Source: OMSK01 sp902492995 (GTDB taxonomy: Bacteria > Bacillota_I > Bacilli_A > RF39 > UBA660). From it: DNA of 54,309 nucleotides. The stretch's first letter is position 1; each line of letters starts with the position of its first letter. The translations under genes were made by a program, and so were the position numbers. The stretch covers positions 1-54,309 of the forward strand of contig CABUNR010000006.1 of the NCBI GenBank assembly GCA_902492995.1, given 5' to 3'. The notes under the pieces are model-generated. The model made no database searches and was not told the DNA's origin. It was given only the letters and a program-made list of their open reading frames with translations. Shown here piece after piece: positions 23,513-31,383 of this stretch.

Positions 23513-24952
23513 ATGAATGAAATTTCTTTGATTGATTTATTAAATAATGTAAGGTTATATAATGAGCTGGAAATACCACAAATTGAAAAAGCTTATCACT
23601 ATGCTGAATCATTACATGAAGGGCAATTTAGGCAAAGTGGTGAGCCGTATATTTCACATCCATTAAATGTAGCATACATTTTATCAGAAATGCATGCTGA
23701 TGCTGATACCATTTGTGCAGGCTTATTACATGATACACTTGAAGATACTGAAATAACTAAAGAGGCAATTGCCGAAGATTTTAATAAAGAGGTTGCTAAT
23801 TTAGTGGATGGTGTAACAAAAATTAGTAAATTAAATTTTTCTACAAAAAATGATCAAAACATGGCTAATACTAGAAAAATCATTACAGGATTAACAACTG
23901 ATGCAAGAATAATAATTATAAAACTTGCTGATAGACTTCACAATATGAGAACACTACAGTTTAAATCTGAATTTAAACAAAAAGAAAATTCAATGGAAAC
24001 AATGGATATTTTTGTTCCACTTGCTTATTATATTGGAGCATATAGAATAAAATCAGAATTAGAAGATTTATCTCTTCAATATTTATATCCAGACAAGTAT
24101 AAAAGAATAGAAGAAATAAAATTTAAAATAGAAAATGATAGTAGAAATTGTTTACAAAAAATGTTATCTACAATCAATAATATTTTAACTGATAAAAATA
24201 TTCCAAATGAAATAAAGGTTAGAACTAAGAATATATATGGAATATACAAGAGATTAAATGAAGGACATAAAATATCAGATATTCATGATTTATTATCCCT
24301 AAAGATAATGGTAGATGATATAGCTACATGTTATCAAACACTTGGATTAATACATCAAGAGTATCATCCAATTAATGATAAATTTAAAGATTATATTTGT
24401 AATCCAAAAACAAATATGTATAGAAGTTTACATACGACTGTGTTTGGACCAGAAGATAGGCTTGTTCAAACACAAATTCGAACATTCGATATGGATAAGA
24501 TTTCTTCATTTGGATTATCTGCTTATTGGGATATAGAAAAAGGAAATGCAAGAAATGTTATGCAAGAAGATTTGAAAAATAAATATCAATTTTTTAAATC
24601 ACTAGTTGAAATAAATAAAGTATTTGCAGATAACCAAGAATTTGTATATCAAGTTAAGTCAGAATTATTTTCTGATAAAATATATGTTTATACAACAAAA
24701 GGTGAAACTATAGAACTTCCAAAAGGTTCAACTGCAATAGATTTTGCATATAGAATTCATTCTGATATTGGAAATACAATGGTATCAGCAGTAGTAAATG
24801 ATAAAATGGTAGATCCTGATTATGTGCTTCATAATAAAGATAGAGTTAGAATTATTACTGATATAATGTCATATGGACCTAGAGAAGAATGGATAGATAA
24901 GGTACAAACAACAAAGGCTAAAAGAAAAATAAAAGAATTTAATAAAAAATAA
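23513..24952 (+). CDS. Rel/SpoT-like (p)ppGpp enzyme, hydrolase site intact, synthetase Glu replaced by Gln
   Basis: A 479-residue protein with HD hydrolase, synthetase and TGS domains but without the C-terminal zinc-finger/ACT regions of the usual roughly 730-residue Rel. Hydrolase motifs are complete: QFRQSGEPYISHPLNVA, GLLHDTLEDT (H73, D74) and DRLHNMRTL. In the synthetase, IHDLLSLKIM keeps the Asp, but the conserved ExQIRT Glu is Gln (VQTQIRT, Q319), the change known to abolish synthesis in streptococcal Rel (E323Q). Expected activity is (p)ppGpp or related nucleotide hydrolysis. It is a cargo gene, not the housekeeping rel, and may protect the host from a modified-nucleotide product. Confidence 0.85.
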   Translation: MNEISLIDLLNNVRLYNELEIPQIEKAYHYAESLHEGQFRQSGEPYISHPLNVAYILSEMHADADTICAGLLHDTLEDTEITKEAIAEDFNKEVANLVDGVTKISKLNFSTKNDQNMANTRKIITGLTTDARIIIIKLADRLHNMRTLQFKSEFKQKENSMETMDIFVPLAYYIGAYRIKSELEDLSLQYLYPDKYKRIEEIKFKIENDSRNCLQKMLSTINNILTDKNIPNEIKVRTKNIYGIYKRLNEGHKISDIHDLLSLKIMVDDIATCYQTLGLIHQEYHPINDKFKDYICNPKTNMYRSLHTTVFGPEDRLVQTQIRTFDMDKISSFGLSAYWDIEKGNARNVMQEDLKNKYQFFKSLVEINKVFADNQEFVYQVKSELFSDKIYVYTTKGETIELPKGSTAIDFAYRIHSDIGNTMVSAVVNDKMVDPDYVLHNKDRVRIITDIMSYGPREEWIDKVQTTKAKRKIKEFNKK

Positions 24953-25011
24953 AAGATTGAGTTTATAGTGATCTCATTAAAAAAACTAAAAAGAAATAAG
25001 GAGGTGTTCAT

Positions 25012-25068
25012 ATGAGAAAATTAATGAAAAAATTTAATAGAAAATATGATATGCTTTGCACTGCATAA
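25012..25068 (+). CDS. 18-residue peptide, candidate RiPP precursor (ends MLCTA)
   Basis: MRKLMKKFNRKYDMLCTA follows a near-perfect AAGGAGGTG ribosome binding site. A 7-bp hairpin (25084-25090 with 25099-25105) lies between it and the C39-like peptidase gene. The very basic N-terminal part could be a minimal leader, and the single Cys-Thr near the C-terminus is a natural substrate for YcaO azoline formation. The gene is too short for ordinary gene callers, but its binding site, position and terminator-like hairpin argue that it is real. Confidence 0.6.
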   Translation: MRKLMKKFNRKYDMLCTA

Positions 25069-25083
25069 TTTCTTATTTCAAAT

Positions 25084-25108
25084 GTCATAGTTAATACGCT
25101 ATGACTTT
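25084..25108 (+). terminator. Hairpin between the short peptide and the biosynthetic genes
   Basis: GTCATAG (25084-25090) pairs with CTATGAC (25099-25105), then TTT. The short T-run suggests partial termination, which would keep peptide RNA in excess over enzyme RNA. Confidence 0.5.
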
Positions 25109-25124
25109 AAAGGGAGGTTAATAA

Positions 25125-26747
25125 ATGGAAAATATAAAGAGTAAAATTATTCCAAATACCATGAAAAAAAATATAGATGAAATTTTGGAGCAACAATTAT
25201 TTAATGCAAATAGATATTATGCAGAATCTAATCCAAATATTAGTCAATTAATGAGTAATGAATTATTAAATGGACCTGAAGTTTTTTTAAAGAAATTGAT
25301 AGATAGATGGAATTGGCATAATTCATATTATGAAAAGTTATTAGAACCAGCATTTTCTGACATAGTAAGAAATGATAATATGGAATTATCACCTAATGAG
25401 ATAGAAAATCTAATAAAAATATATTCAACCTCATGTGCTGTTGACGAAGCTACGCTTGTTATGTCTGGTGCCATAAAGAAGTATTTGGATTATAATTGTA
25501 GATTTATTTCTACGACAGATGAGAATATGAAATTAGAAGAATCTAATCATCTTTTAATAACTCCACCTGTTGAAACATATTTTGCTCAATATCAGATTGA
25601 CCATTTATATTACATATATTTATTAAAGTTTGAAAACAATAAATCAAACGAGTTTAAAAAATATTTATTAAATAAATATCATGCTAATGATGTTGAAATA
25701 TTTGAATCTAGATTTTCAAAAAGATTTAAAAACTATCTTGATTCAACAATAACAGCAAAGCAACTATTAGATGATATTAAAAAGTATTCTATTTCCGATG
25801 AATATAAAATTAAACATTTTTATTTCACATTGGAACATCCTGATAGAAAAGCAATAAGAGACATAATTGTTTTTGATAATCTGAATGAAAAATTAATTGC
25901 TAGTAACTTAATTGGGATATCTGGTTTTTTGTTAAGAAGAAAAATTTTAGAATATTTAAATGAAAGTATGATTTTACCAAATAATGGGTATATATACGAA
26001 TACAATAAAGAAACAATTATTGCATCTCTTGAAAAGTTACAAAGTGAAAGGACATTAAAAATGGAAAAAAATGTTAGGCTTTATAAGCAAAGAGGGGATA
26101 CATGTGCCATTGCATGTATGATGATGGCATTGGAATATTTTCATATAATGGAAAAAGCAAATTGGTATGATGAAAGGCGATATTATAAAATTTATGGTTC
26201 GAAATATATGAGTGGTACTCCATTTTCTGCATTAGCATTTCATTTTTCAAAAAATGGATTAGATACCACACTATATCATGAAGATTTGAATTTATTTAAT
26301 AATGATAAAGGGGTGTTAAGTAAAGAAGATTTTCAATTTGCAATGTCAGAATATAAAGAAATGTTAGATAGAGCAAAATTGACAGGCACTAATGTTGTTA
26401 ATGGGATTAAAATTAATTCGCAATTAATAAGAAAAGAATTAACAAAAGGAAATCTTGTTATTGTAGCTGGTGAAATTCCAGGTGGATATCATGCAATTTT
26501 GATATCTGGTTATGATGATAATAAATTTATAGTATGTGATCCTTTATTTAAAGCAAAACAACTAAAAACTGCTGAAGAATTAGATGAGTTTATGGATACA
26601 AGTATTGGAAAATGGTTTATCTCTGTAAATAATAAATCAAAAAGTAAGAATGAACTACTATCTAACTTAGACAAATTTAGTGCTGATGCTAATATTATGA
26701 TGAAATCCGATGATAAAATTAGGAGATTAAAATATGGAGAAAAATAA
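25125..26747 (+). CDS. Protein with C-terminal C39-like cysteine peptidase domain
   Basis: A 540-residue protein. The first 310 residues are helical and unrecognised. The last 200 form a papain-like C39-type domain: RLYKQRGDTCAIACMMMALEYF has the Cys (C327) and upstream Gln, GGYHAILISGYDDN the His (H456), and FIVCDPLF the Asp (D472). C39 domains cut leaders from RiPP precursors. Here the domain is cytosolic and not joined to an ABC transporter. It is the first large gene of a tight operon (14-base overlap with the next gene). Trimming of the short peptide, or transfer of its acyl part, are the reasonable roles. Confidence 0.72.
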   Translation: MENIKSKIIPNTMKKNIDEILEQQLFNANRYYAESNPNISQLMSNELLNGPEVFLKKLIDRWNWHNSYYEKLLEPAFSDIVRNDNMELSPNEIENLIKIYSTSCAVDEATLVMSGAIKKYLDYNCRFISTTDENMKLEESNHLLITPPVETYFAQYQIDHLYYIYLLKFENNKSNEFKKYLLNKYHANDVEIFESRFSKRFKNYLDSTITAKQLLDDIKKYSISDEYKIKHFYFTLEHPDRKAIRDIIVFDNLNEKLIASNLIGISGFLLRRKILEYLNESMILPNNGYIYEYNKETIIASLEKLQSERTLKMEKNVRLYKQRGDTCAIACMMMALEYFHIMEKANWYDERRYYKIYGSKYMSGTPFSALAFHFSKNGLDTTLYHEDLNLFNNDKGVLSKEDFQFAMSEYKEMLDRAKLTGTNVVNGIKINSQLIRKELTKGNLVIVAGEIPGGYHAILISGYDDNKFIVCDPLFKAKQLKTAEELDEFMDTSIGKWFISVNNKSKSKNELLSNLDKFSADANIMMKSDDKIRRLKYGEK

Positions 26748-27063
26748 TTATTTATTTTATTCACAATATTTAAAGGGGAAAAGCTTATCTAAGAAGGAAA
26801 TACTTATTTCTAAAACTAAAATATCCTATCTAATTGGACCATTACTAAATCAAAATTTTGATAGTAATTCATTTTATAAGCGATTAACATCAAACAGTAT
26901 ATATTCATTAAAGATTTATAAAAAAATGTTTGGCTTTAGGTGTAGAAAATTGATTGACACATACAAGAATGATTTATCTGATAATGAGGTTATTGAAATA
27001 TTTAATGATGGAAATATTATTAAACATAAAATAATAAAGTTGCCAGGTGATAATAATGACTAG
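26734..27063 (+). CDS. Hypothetical 109-residue protein of the YcaO operon
   Basis: No family recognised. It is basic and begins MEKNNYLFYSQYLKGKSLSK, with IYSLKIYKKMFGFRCRKLIDTY in the middle and a beta-rich end (NEVIEIFNDGNIIKHKIIKL). It overlaps both neighbours. Azoline-forming YcaO enzymes usually need a small partner that binds the leader peptide (a RiPP recognition element or E1-like protein). None is otherwise present in this operon, so this gene is the best candidate. Confidence 0.55.
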   Translation: MEKNNYLFYSQYLKGKSLSKKEILISKTKISYLIGPLLNQNFDSNSFYKRLTSNSIYSLKIYKKMFGFRCRKLIDTYKNDLSDNEVIEIFNDGNIIKHKIIKLPGDNND

Positions 27064-28333
27064 AAATAAGTTGATTTTAAATAGAGAAGAAATATTAAAT
27101 GTACTAGGAAAAGAATATGCGGGATTATCAAATATTTTTAGTGATAAATTTGGTATTGTAAATGCAATGTTGGAACGTCATGAATTAGATAAGTATGGTT
27201 TATATATGTATCAATGTTTAAGTGCTAATACAAAAAAATTGTTTGATATTAGCCGTGATGTTTCAAGCGGTGGATTAGGAGTTAACGAAGATAAAACTGC
27301 AGCAATGACAAGTTGTCTAGCAGAAGCATTAGAAAGATATTGCATGTCTTATATACCTAAAAACGAAATAATTTCATGTAAAAAAGATAATCTTAATAAA
27401 AAATATGTTTTTTCTGATTTTTCTACGTATAGCAACGAACAGTATGCAATGCTTGATAATTTTTTAAATCCAAATTCTGATGTTATAGAATGGACAAAAA
27501 TATATGATATTAAAGATAGGAAAAAATATATGTTTTGGCCTGCCAGTTTAATTTATCTGCCGTTTGATATTAATAAAGTTGTAGCTGAAACAACCTCTAC
27601 AGGAATGGCCGCAGGTTTTTCTATAGATGAATGTATAATGAGCGGTTTAATGGAGTTAATAGAAAGAGACGCTTTAATGATAAATTTTATGCAACGTCTT
27701 AATCCACCTGAAATCGATATTAATACAATATTTGGAAAAAATAAAAAAATTATTAATAGCATAATGAAGGATTATAATATAAAGATTTATAAATTATATT
27801 CTGATTTTAATGTTCCGGTTTATTTATCAATAATATATAAAATAGATAATAATAAAAATCATTATGGAATAGGTGCTTGCGCCAGTTTAGATTCAGATTA
27901 TGCAATTAATAAATCTTTAAAGGAATGTTTATTTACATATTTTTATTCTTTGAATATTATGGACGTAAGACAAAAAAATCCAGACAAGATCAAAACATTA
28001 TATGAACATTTTTTATATTATCAAGGTGACAATTTTAACAAGTTGTTATTTAATAGTAAATTAGTTAAATATAAAAAAGAAAAAATTTCGTTTGATGATG
28101 TTTTGATTAATTTAAAAAAGAATGATATTAATGTTTATTTTAAAGAATTAACTACTGAAGATATAAAAGATACAGGAATTAAAGTTGTTAAGGTTATTGC
28201 ACCATCGTTAATTGATTTAAATAAAAGTCATATTTATCCAAGACTTGGTGCTAAAAGATTTTTTGTTGTACCTAAAAAATTAGGATTAAAACATAGCAAT
28301 GATTTAACAACTTTACCACATCCGTTTCCATAG
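27056..28333 (+). CDS. YcaO-family cyclodehydratase
   Basis: A 425-residue YcaO protein, which uses ATP to activate a peptide amide for ring formation at Cys, Ser or Thr (or thioamide formation). Visible motifs are GLGVNEDKTAAMTSCLAEALERYCM, TSTGMAAGFSIDECIMSGLMELIERDALM with the ATP-binding Glu residues, and a C-terminus ending in PHPFP. A terminal PxPxP is the mark of azoline-forming YcaO enzymes. The start is the ATG at 27056 behind CAGGTG, overlapping the previous gene by 8 bases; a GTG three codons earlier is within the binding site. No McbC-type dehydrogenase or ThiF-like partner is encoded nearby. Confidence 0.9.
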   Translation: MTRNKLILNREEILNVLGKEYAGLSNIFSDKFGIVNAMLERHELDKYGLYMYQCLSANTKKLFDISRDVSSGGLGVNEDKTAAMTSCLAEALERYCMSYIPKNEIISCKKDNLNKKYVFSDFSTYSNEQYAMLDNFLNPNSDVIEWTKIYDIKDRKKYMFWPASLIYLPFDINKVVAETTSTGMAAGFSIDECIMSGLMELIERDALMINFMQRLNPPEIDINTIFGKNKKIINSIMKDYNIKIYKLYSDFNVPVYLSIIYKIDNNKNHYGIGACASLDSDYAINKSLKECLFTYFYSLNIMDVRQKNPDKIKTLYEHFLYYQGDNFNKLLFNSKLVKYKKEKISFDDVLINLKKNDINVYFKELTTEDIKDTGIKVVKVIAPSLIDLNKSHIYPRLGAKRFFVVPKKLGLKHSNDLTTLPHPFP

Positions 28334-28344
28334 GAGGTAAGAAT

Positions 28345-29208
28345 ATGAATAATAATAGTTTTAATGATGAAATAGATATTTTAATCTATAATTATTTTAG
28401 TTATTCAATTGGAAAAGAAAAAATTTATAATTTTATTAAATCTAACCAATTAGATTACAATGATATAGAAAAAAGATATTTATGGTTAAAAAACATGAAT
28501 ATTGATCCAAATGTTATACATTTAAATGAAAATCATCAAAGCATATATGAAATTTTTGATAAATGTAATGTAATGTTCAATGAAAATAATATAGAATATT
28601 ATTATACGAGTGGTATTTTGTCTTATATTCTTGTTAATAAAGAATTACAGCGCTATCATCATGATTTAGACATATTTGTTAATATGAATGATTTAAAAAA
28701 ATTAGAGCAAGTTTGTAGTAACTATGGATTTACATTTAAAAGACAAATTGGCGATAGAAATGATGGAACGAAAAGAGTAATGTTAAAAATGTATTATGAA
28801 AATGCATTAGAAATTCCAATTACACTTTTTATGTATGTAAGACGAGAAGATAATACTATTGAACAAAATGATTATTTTATAGATGGTGGTAAGTTTTATA
28901 TAGAAAAAATTTATAATTCTCCATTAGTTGTGAACTTAAGTTTTTCTGATGAACCAAAATATCATAATAATATAAAATATTTTGCGATAACACTTGAAGC
29001 ATTATATTTAAGTAAAATTGGAAATAGATCTAAAGATATATATGATTGTTCACAATTTGAAGAGTATTTAGATTTGTATAAGGTCAAAAAATTACAAAAT
29101 GAGTTTTTCAATAATAAACAAAATGAAGTGTTTGCAGCATATAATGATCCCTATTATGATTTTGTTTTTTCCGATTTTGAATCTAAGAATAAGGTGTTGT
29201 TAAAATGA
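28345..29208 (+). CDS. Nucleotidyltransferase-like protein
   Basis: A 287-residue protein. The YYYTSGILSYILVN...RYHHDLDIFVN segment (about residues 85-115) is the GG/GS...DxD core of the polymerase-beta-like nucleotidyltransferases, close in layout to lincosamide nucleotidyltransferases and MJ0435-type proteins. A third acidic residue (EIPITLFMY) follows. It could add AMP to a hydroxyl of the peptide product or to a drug. Its stop overlaps the thiE-like start (ATGA), tying it to the same pathway. Confidence 0.68.
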   Translation: MNNNSFNDEIDILIYNYFSYSIGKEKIYNFIKSNQLDYNDIEKRYLWLKNMNIDPNVIHLNENHQSIYEIFDKCNVMFNENNIEYYYTSGILSYILVNKELQRYHHDLDIFVNMNDLKKLEQVCSNYGFTFKRQIGDRNDGTKRVMLKMYYENALEIPITLFMYVRREDNTIEQNDYFIDGGKFYIEKIYNSPLVVNLSFSDEPKYHNNIKYFAITLEALYLSKIGNRSKDIYDCSQFEEYLDLYKVKKLQNEFFNNKQNEVFAAYNDPYYDFVFSDFESKNKVLLK

Positions 29209-29831
29209 TAGATTATAGCTTATATTTATGCACGGATAGTGGTATTAATAGGAATTATGATATACAAGAGTGTGTTCGTCAAGCAATACTTGGTGGGGTG
29301 ACTATTGTTCAAGTGCGTGAAAAGAATAAAACAACAGAAGAAATGTATTTAATAGCAAAAAAAATAAAAAAGGTAACTGATGCTTATAGTATTCCTTTAA
29401 TTATTAATGATAATGTAGATGTGGCTTTAAAAATTAATGCAGATGGTATTCATATAGGGCAAGATGATATTTCTTGCTTAGAGGCGAGAAAAATTTTGGG
29501 AGAAGACAAAATTATTGGTGTTACCGTAACAACGTTGGAGCAGGCTAAAAGAGCCATTGAACAAGGTGCAACTTATTTAGGAGTAGGTGCAATTTATAAA
29601 TCAACAACAAAAAAAGATGCAAAAATTGTTAGTCATGACGAATTTCTTAAAATTTTAAATTATTGTAAGATTCCTATAGTTGTTATCGGAGGAATAAATG
29701 AAAATACTATTCCTAATTTTGAAAATTATAATATTTCTGGTTATGCAATGATTAGGCCTATATTAGAAAATGAAAATATTACAGAGTCATCAAGAAAATT
29801 AAAAAAACTTATTTTATCGAATAAAGCTTGA
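29205..29831 (+). CDS. Thiamin-phosphate synthase homologue (ThiE-like)
   Basis: A 208-residue TIM-barrel enzyme that in thiamin synthesis joins hydroxymethylpyrimidine diphosphate to thiazole phosphate. The family motifs are strong: LYLCTDS, VQVREKN, LIINDNVDVALKINADGIHIGQDD, IIGVTVTTLEQA, YLGVGAIYKSTTKKDA and VVIGGIN. The Lys/Thr diphosphate-binding loop (TTKKDA) is intact, so it should be active. No thiM, thiD, thiC or thiG accompanies it, and its 4-base overlap with the nucleotidyltransferase places it in the peptide operon. A role in modifying the YcaO product is an open possibility. Confidence 0.85.
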   Translation: MIDYSLYLCTDSGINRNYDIQECVRQAILGGVTIVQVREKNKTTEEMYLIAKKIKKVTDAYSIPLIINDNVDVALKINADGIHIGQDDISCLEARKILGEDKIIGVTVTTLEQAKRAIEQGATYLGVGAIYKSTTKKDAKIVSHDEFLKILNYCKIPIVVIGGINENTIPNFENYNISGYAMIRPILENENITESSRKLKKLILSNKA

Positions 29832-29899
29832 TACATATTAGAATTCTACAATCGTATCAAAAAAGTCCAAATTCGTACTAAAAACGGACTGAATTTAAC

Positions 29900-29927
29900 T
29901 TGAATTAGTTTTGTCAAGTGATATAAT
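29900..29927 (+). promoter_or_regulatory. Strong promoter in the post-thiE region
   Basis: TTGAAT, 16 bases, TATAAT. A hairpin-terminator begins 11 bases downstream, so any transcript would be very short unless it reads through. Confidence 0.55.
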
Positions 29928-29937
29928 ATAGTAAAAT

Positions 29938-29973
29938 ATGCAAGAACTATGAAGAAAACTTGCATGTTTTTTT
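29938..29973 (+). terminator. Hairpin and T-run just after the promoter
   Basis: ATGCAAG (29938-29944) pairs with CTTGCAT (29959-29965), followed by GTTTTTTT. Promoter plus immediate terminator suggests a tiny RNA or an attenuated leader. Confidence 0.6.
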
Positions 29974-30573
29974 GTGGCATAAATTGTACATTAAATGAGC
30001 TTGACCCGTGTTTGTCAATAGTTATAATAATGTATGATATGAAAAAATTATGTGGAGAGGAACTATGTGTCCTTTTCTTTTTAATTTGGAAGAAGGTGTT
30101 ATATAAATTAAAAACTAAAGGAAGCGCATTTTTTTAATGAAATAGTATAGTGTGGTCACTTTTATTTAAAAAAGTAGCCACTTACTACTTAAAAAGTAGT
30201 CATTTTTGCAAGTGCAAAAATAGTTGTGCCACCCATTTTATCCTTGTATTTATAAGTAATTAAATGATTTTGGGTGGTATTCACCTTATGCCCATTAAAA
30301 AAATGCTAGTTTTTTTACCTAAAAAATACCTGAAAAAAGTGAAAAGTGGCTACTCTACATATTAAAGAATGAATGAAAACATTTAATTTTTTTTATAAAA
30401 AACCTCTTGCAAAATTCATTTTTTTAAGTGATAAATAGTAAAACTAAATTTTAATTTATTGATACTTAATTTAAGAAATAAGAGACTTTGATATTAATTT
30501 TAATCAGTTATTAGTATAAAAAAATAAAGTCTCTTAAAATGGCTTAAATTGAAAATGAAGGAGTGTGTTTAAT
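29974..30573. other. Non-coding region with repeated GTRGYCACTT motifs and hairpins
   Basis: I see no convincing gene here. Three direct copies of GTGGTCACTT-like sequence (30152-30161, 30174-30183, and a weaker one at 30196-30205) are followed by an inverted copy AAGTGGCTAC at 30343-30352. Between them are two perfect hairpins, ACTACTT/AAGTAGT (30184-30190 and 30194-30200) and ATTTTTGCA/TGCAAAAAT (30202-30221). Such iterated and inverted repeats fit an origin, transfer site or recombination-control site of the element. Confidence 0.5.
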
Positions 30574-30999
30574 ATGTATTTAAAAAATAAAAGTAATGAA
30601 GTAAAAGTATTAGTTTTAAAAATAAATGAGCTTGATAAAGAGAATAAACTAAAATTTATTAATTATATTTTTGATTTATGGGATAAAAATCAAATTAATA
30701 GTTTGAATGAGGTTAATCCTAATTTACTTGATGATAGTATTGATATAGAAATATTTAATCGAAGTAGTATTGATTATCGTTATTTAGTAATTGAGATTAA
30801 AAAGTATTGGAATTATAAATATAATCTTTATCGACTTTATCCAAAAGAATATAGAAAATTAATACCAGTATTTGAAAGACTATCATTTGAGGAAAAGAAA
30901 GATGTACTTGCAGAATTATTCTTGATATTAGAATATGATGAATTTTTACCTGATAGTATTGATGGCTATGAAATAGCTAGAAGAATTTTAAAATATTAA
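30574..30999 (+). CDS. Hypothetical protein near the recombinase
   Basis: A 141-residue acidic helical protein, not recognised. AAGGAG lies 10 bases before the ATG. It has a repeated leucine-rich helical pattern (LKINELDKENKLKFINYIF and FERLSFEEKKDVLAELFLILE). It may be an accessory or directionality factor of the element, but nothing in the sequence shows DNA binding. Confidence 0.5.
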   Translation: MYLKNKSNEVKVLVLKINELDKENKLKFINYIFDLWDKNQINSLNEVNPNLLDDSIDIEIFNRSSIDYRYLVIEIKKYWNYKYNLYRLYPKEYRKLIPVFERLSFEEKKDVLAELFLILEYDEFLPDSIDGYEIARRILKY

Positions 31000-31019
31000 T
31001 ATTAAAAACTAAATTGTTA

Positions 31020-31125
31020 TTTGAAAACTTAATTTATTTCAAATGATGATTTAGTCTAATTTTGTCCTTTGAGGTGTTTAAGTTTTCAAATTTTTTGTAG
31101 AACTTAATACCTTAAGTTCTTTTTT
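31020..31125 (+). promoter_or_regulatory. Structured leader/attenuator ahead of the recombinase operon
   Basis: TTTGAAAACTTAA (31020-31032) is an exact 13-bp inverted match to TTAAGTTTTCAAA (31078-31090). It is followed by a perfect 9-bp terminator hairpin AGAACTTAA-TACC-TTAAGTTCT (31099-31120) with a T-run. The TTAAGTT and AACTTAA segments can also pair crosswise, so alternative folds are possible before the SHOCT-recombinase genes. Confidence 0.6.
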
Positions 31126-31165
31126 AGTTTTTATAAAAATAAACTTAAAAGAAAGGACAAAGTAT

Positions 31166-31372
31166 ATGGAAAGCATGAATAAAGTTCCATCTAAAATAAT
31201 TGAAATAGAAACAAGTATTAAACTACTTGAATATTTAAAACGAAGAAATATTATAGATGATGGAATGTATAATTTTTGTATTAATAAATTATTAAATAAA
31301 ATTGAAATAGAAAAAAGTAAAATTAATGATGAATATATAAATGATTTGAATAATTATAAACTATTAACTTAG
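31166..31372 (+). CDS. SHOCT-like short protein upstream of the recombinase
   Basis: A 68-residue protein with IETSIKLLEYLKRRNIIDDGMYNFCINKLL, resembling the SHOCT helical pair (short leucine-rich helix, Ile-x-Asp-x-Gly turn, second helix). It sits 11 bases before the recombinase. Small SHOCT or helical proteins are often found beside large serine recombinases of Gram-positive elements and may modulate the reaction. Confidence 0.55.
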   Translation: MESMNKVPSKIIEIETSIKLLEYLKRRNIIDDGMYNFCINKLLNKIEIEKSKINDEYINDLNNYKLLT

Positions 31373-31383
31373 GAGGTGTGATT

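Noticed and set aside
29205..29831. Simple thiamin salvage gene
   Set aside because: Not excluded, but no thiM, thiD, thiW or TPP riboswitch is near, and it overlaps the nucleotidyltransferase gene in the YcaO operon, so a pathway-specific role is favoured.
29949..30137. A 62-codon Cys-containing frame after the post-thiE promoter
   Set aside because: No ribosome binding site; its start lies inside a terminator hairpin, and its composition looks like random AT-rich DNA.
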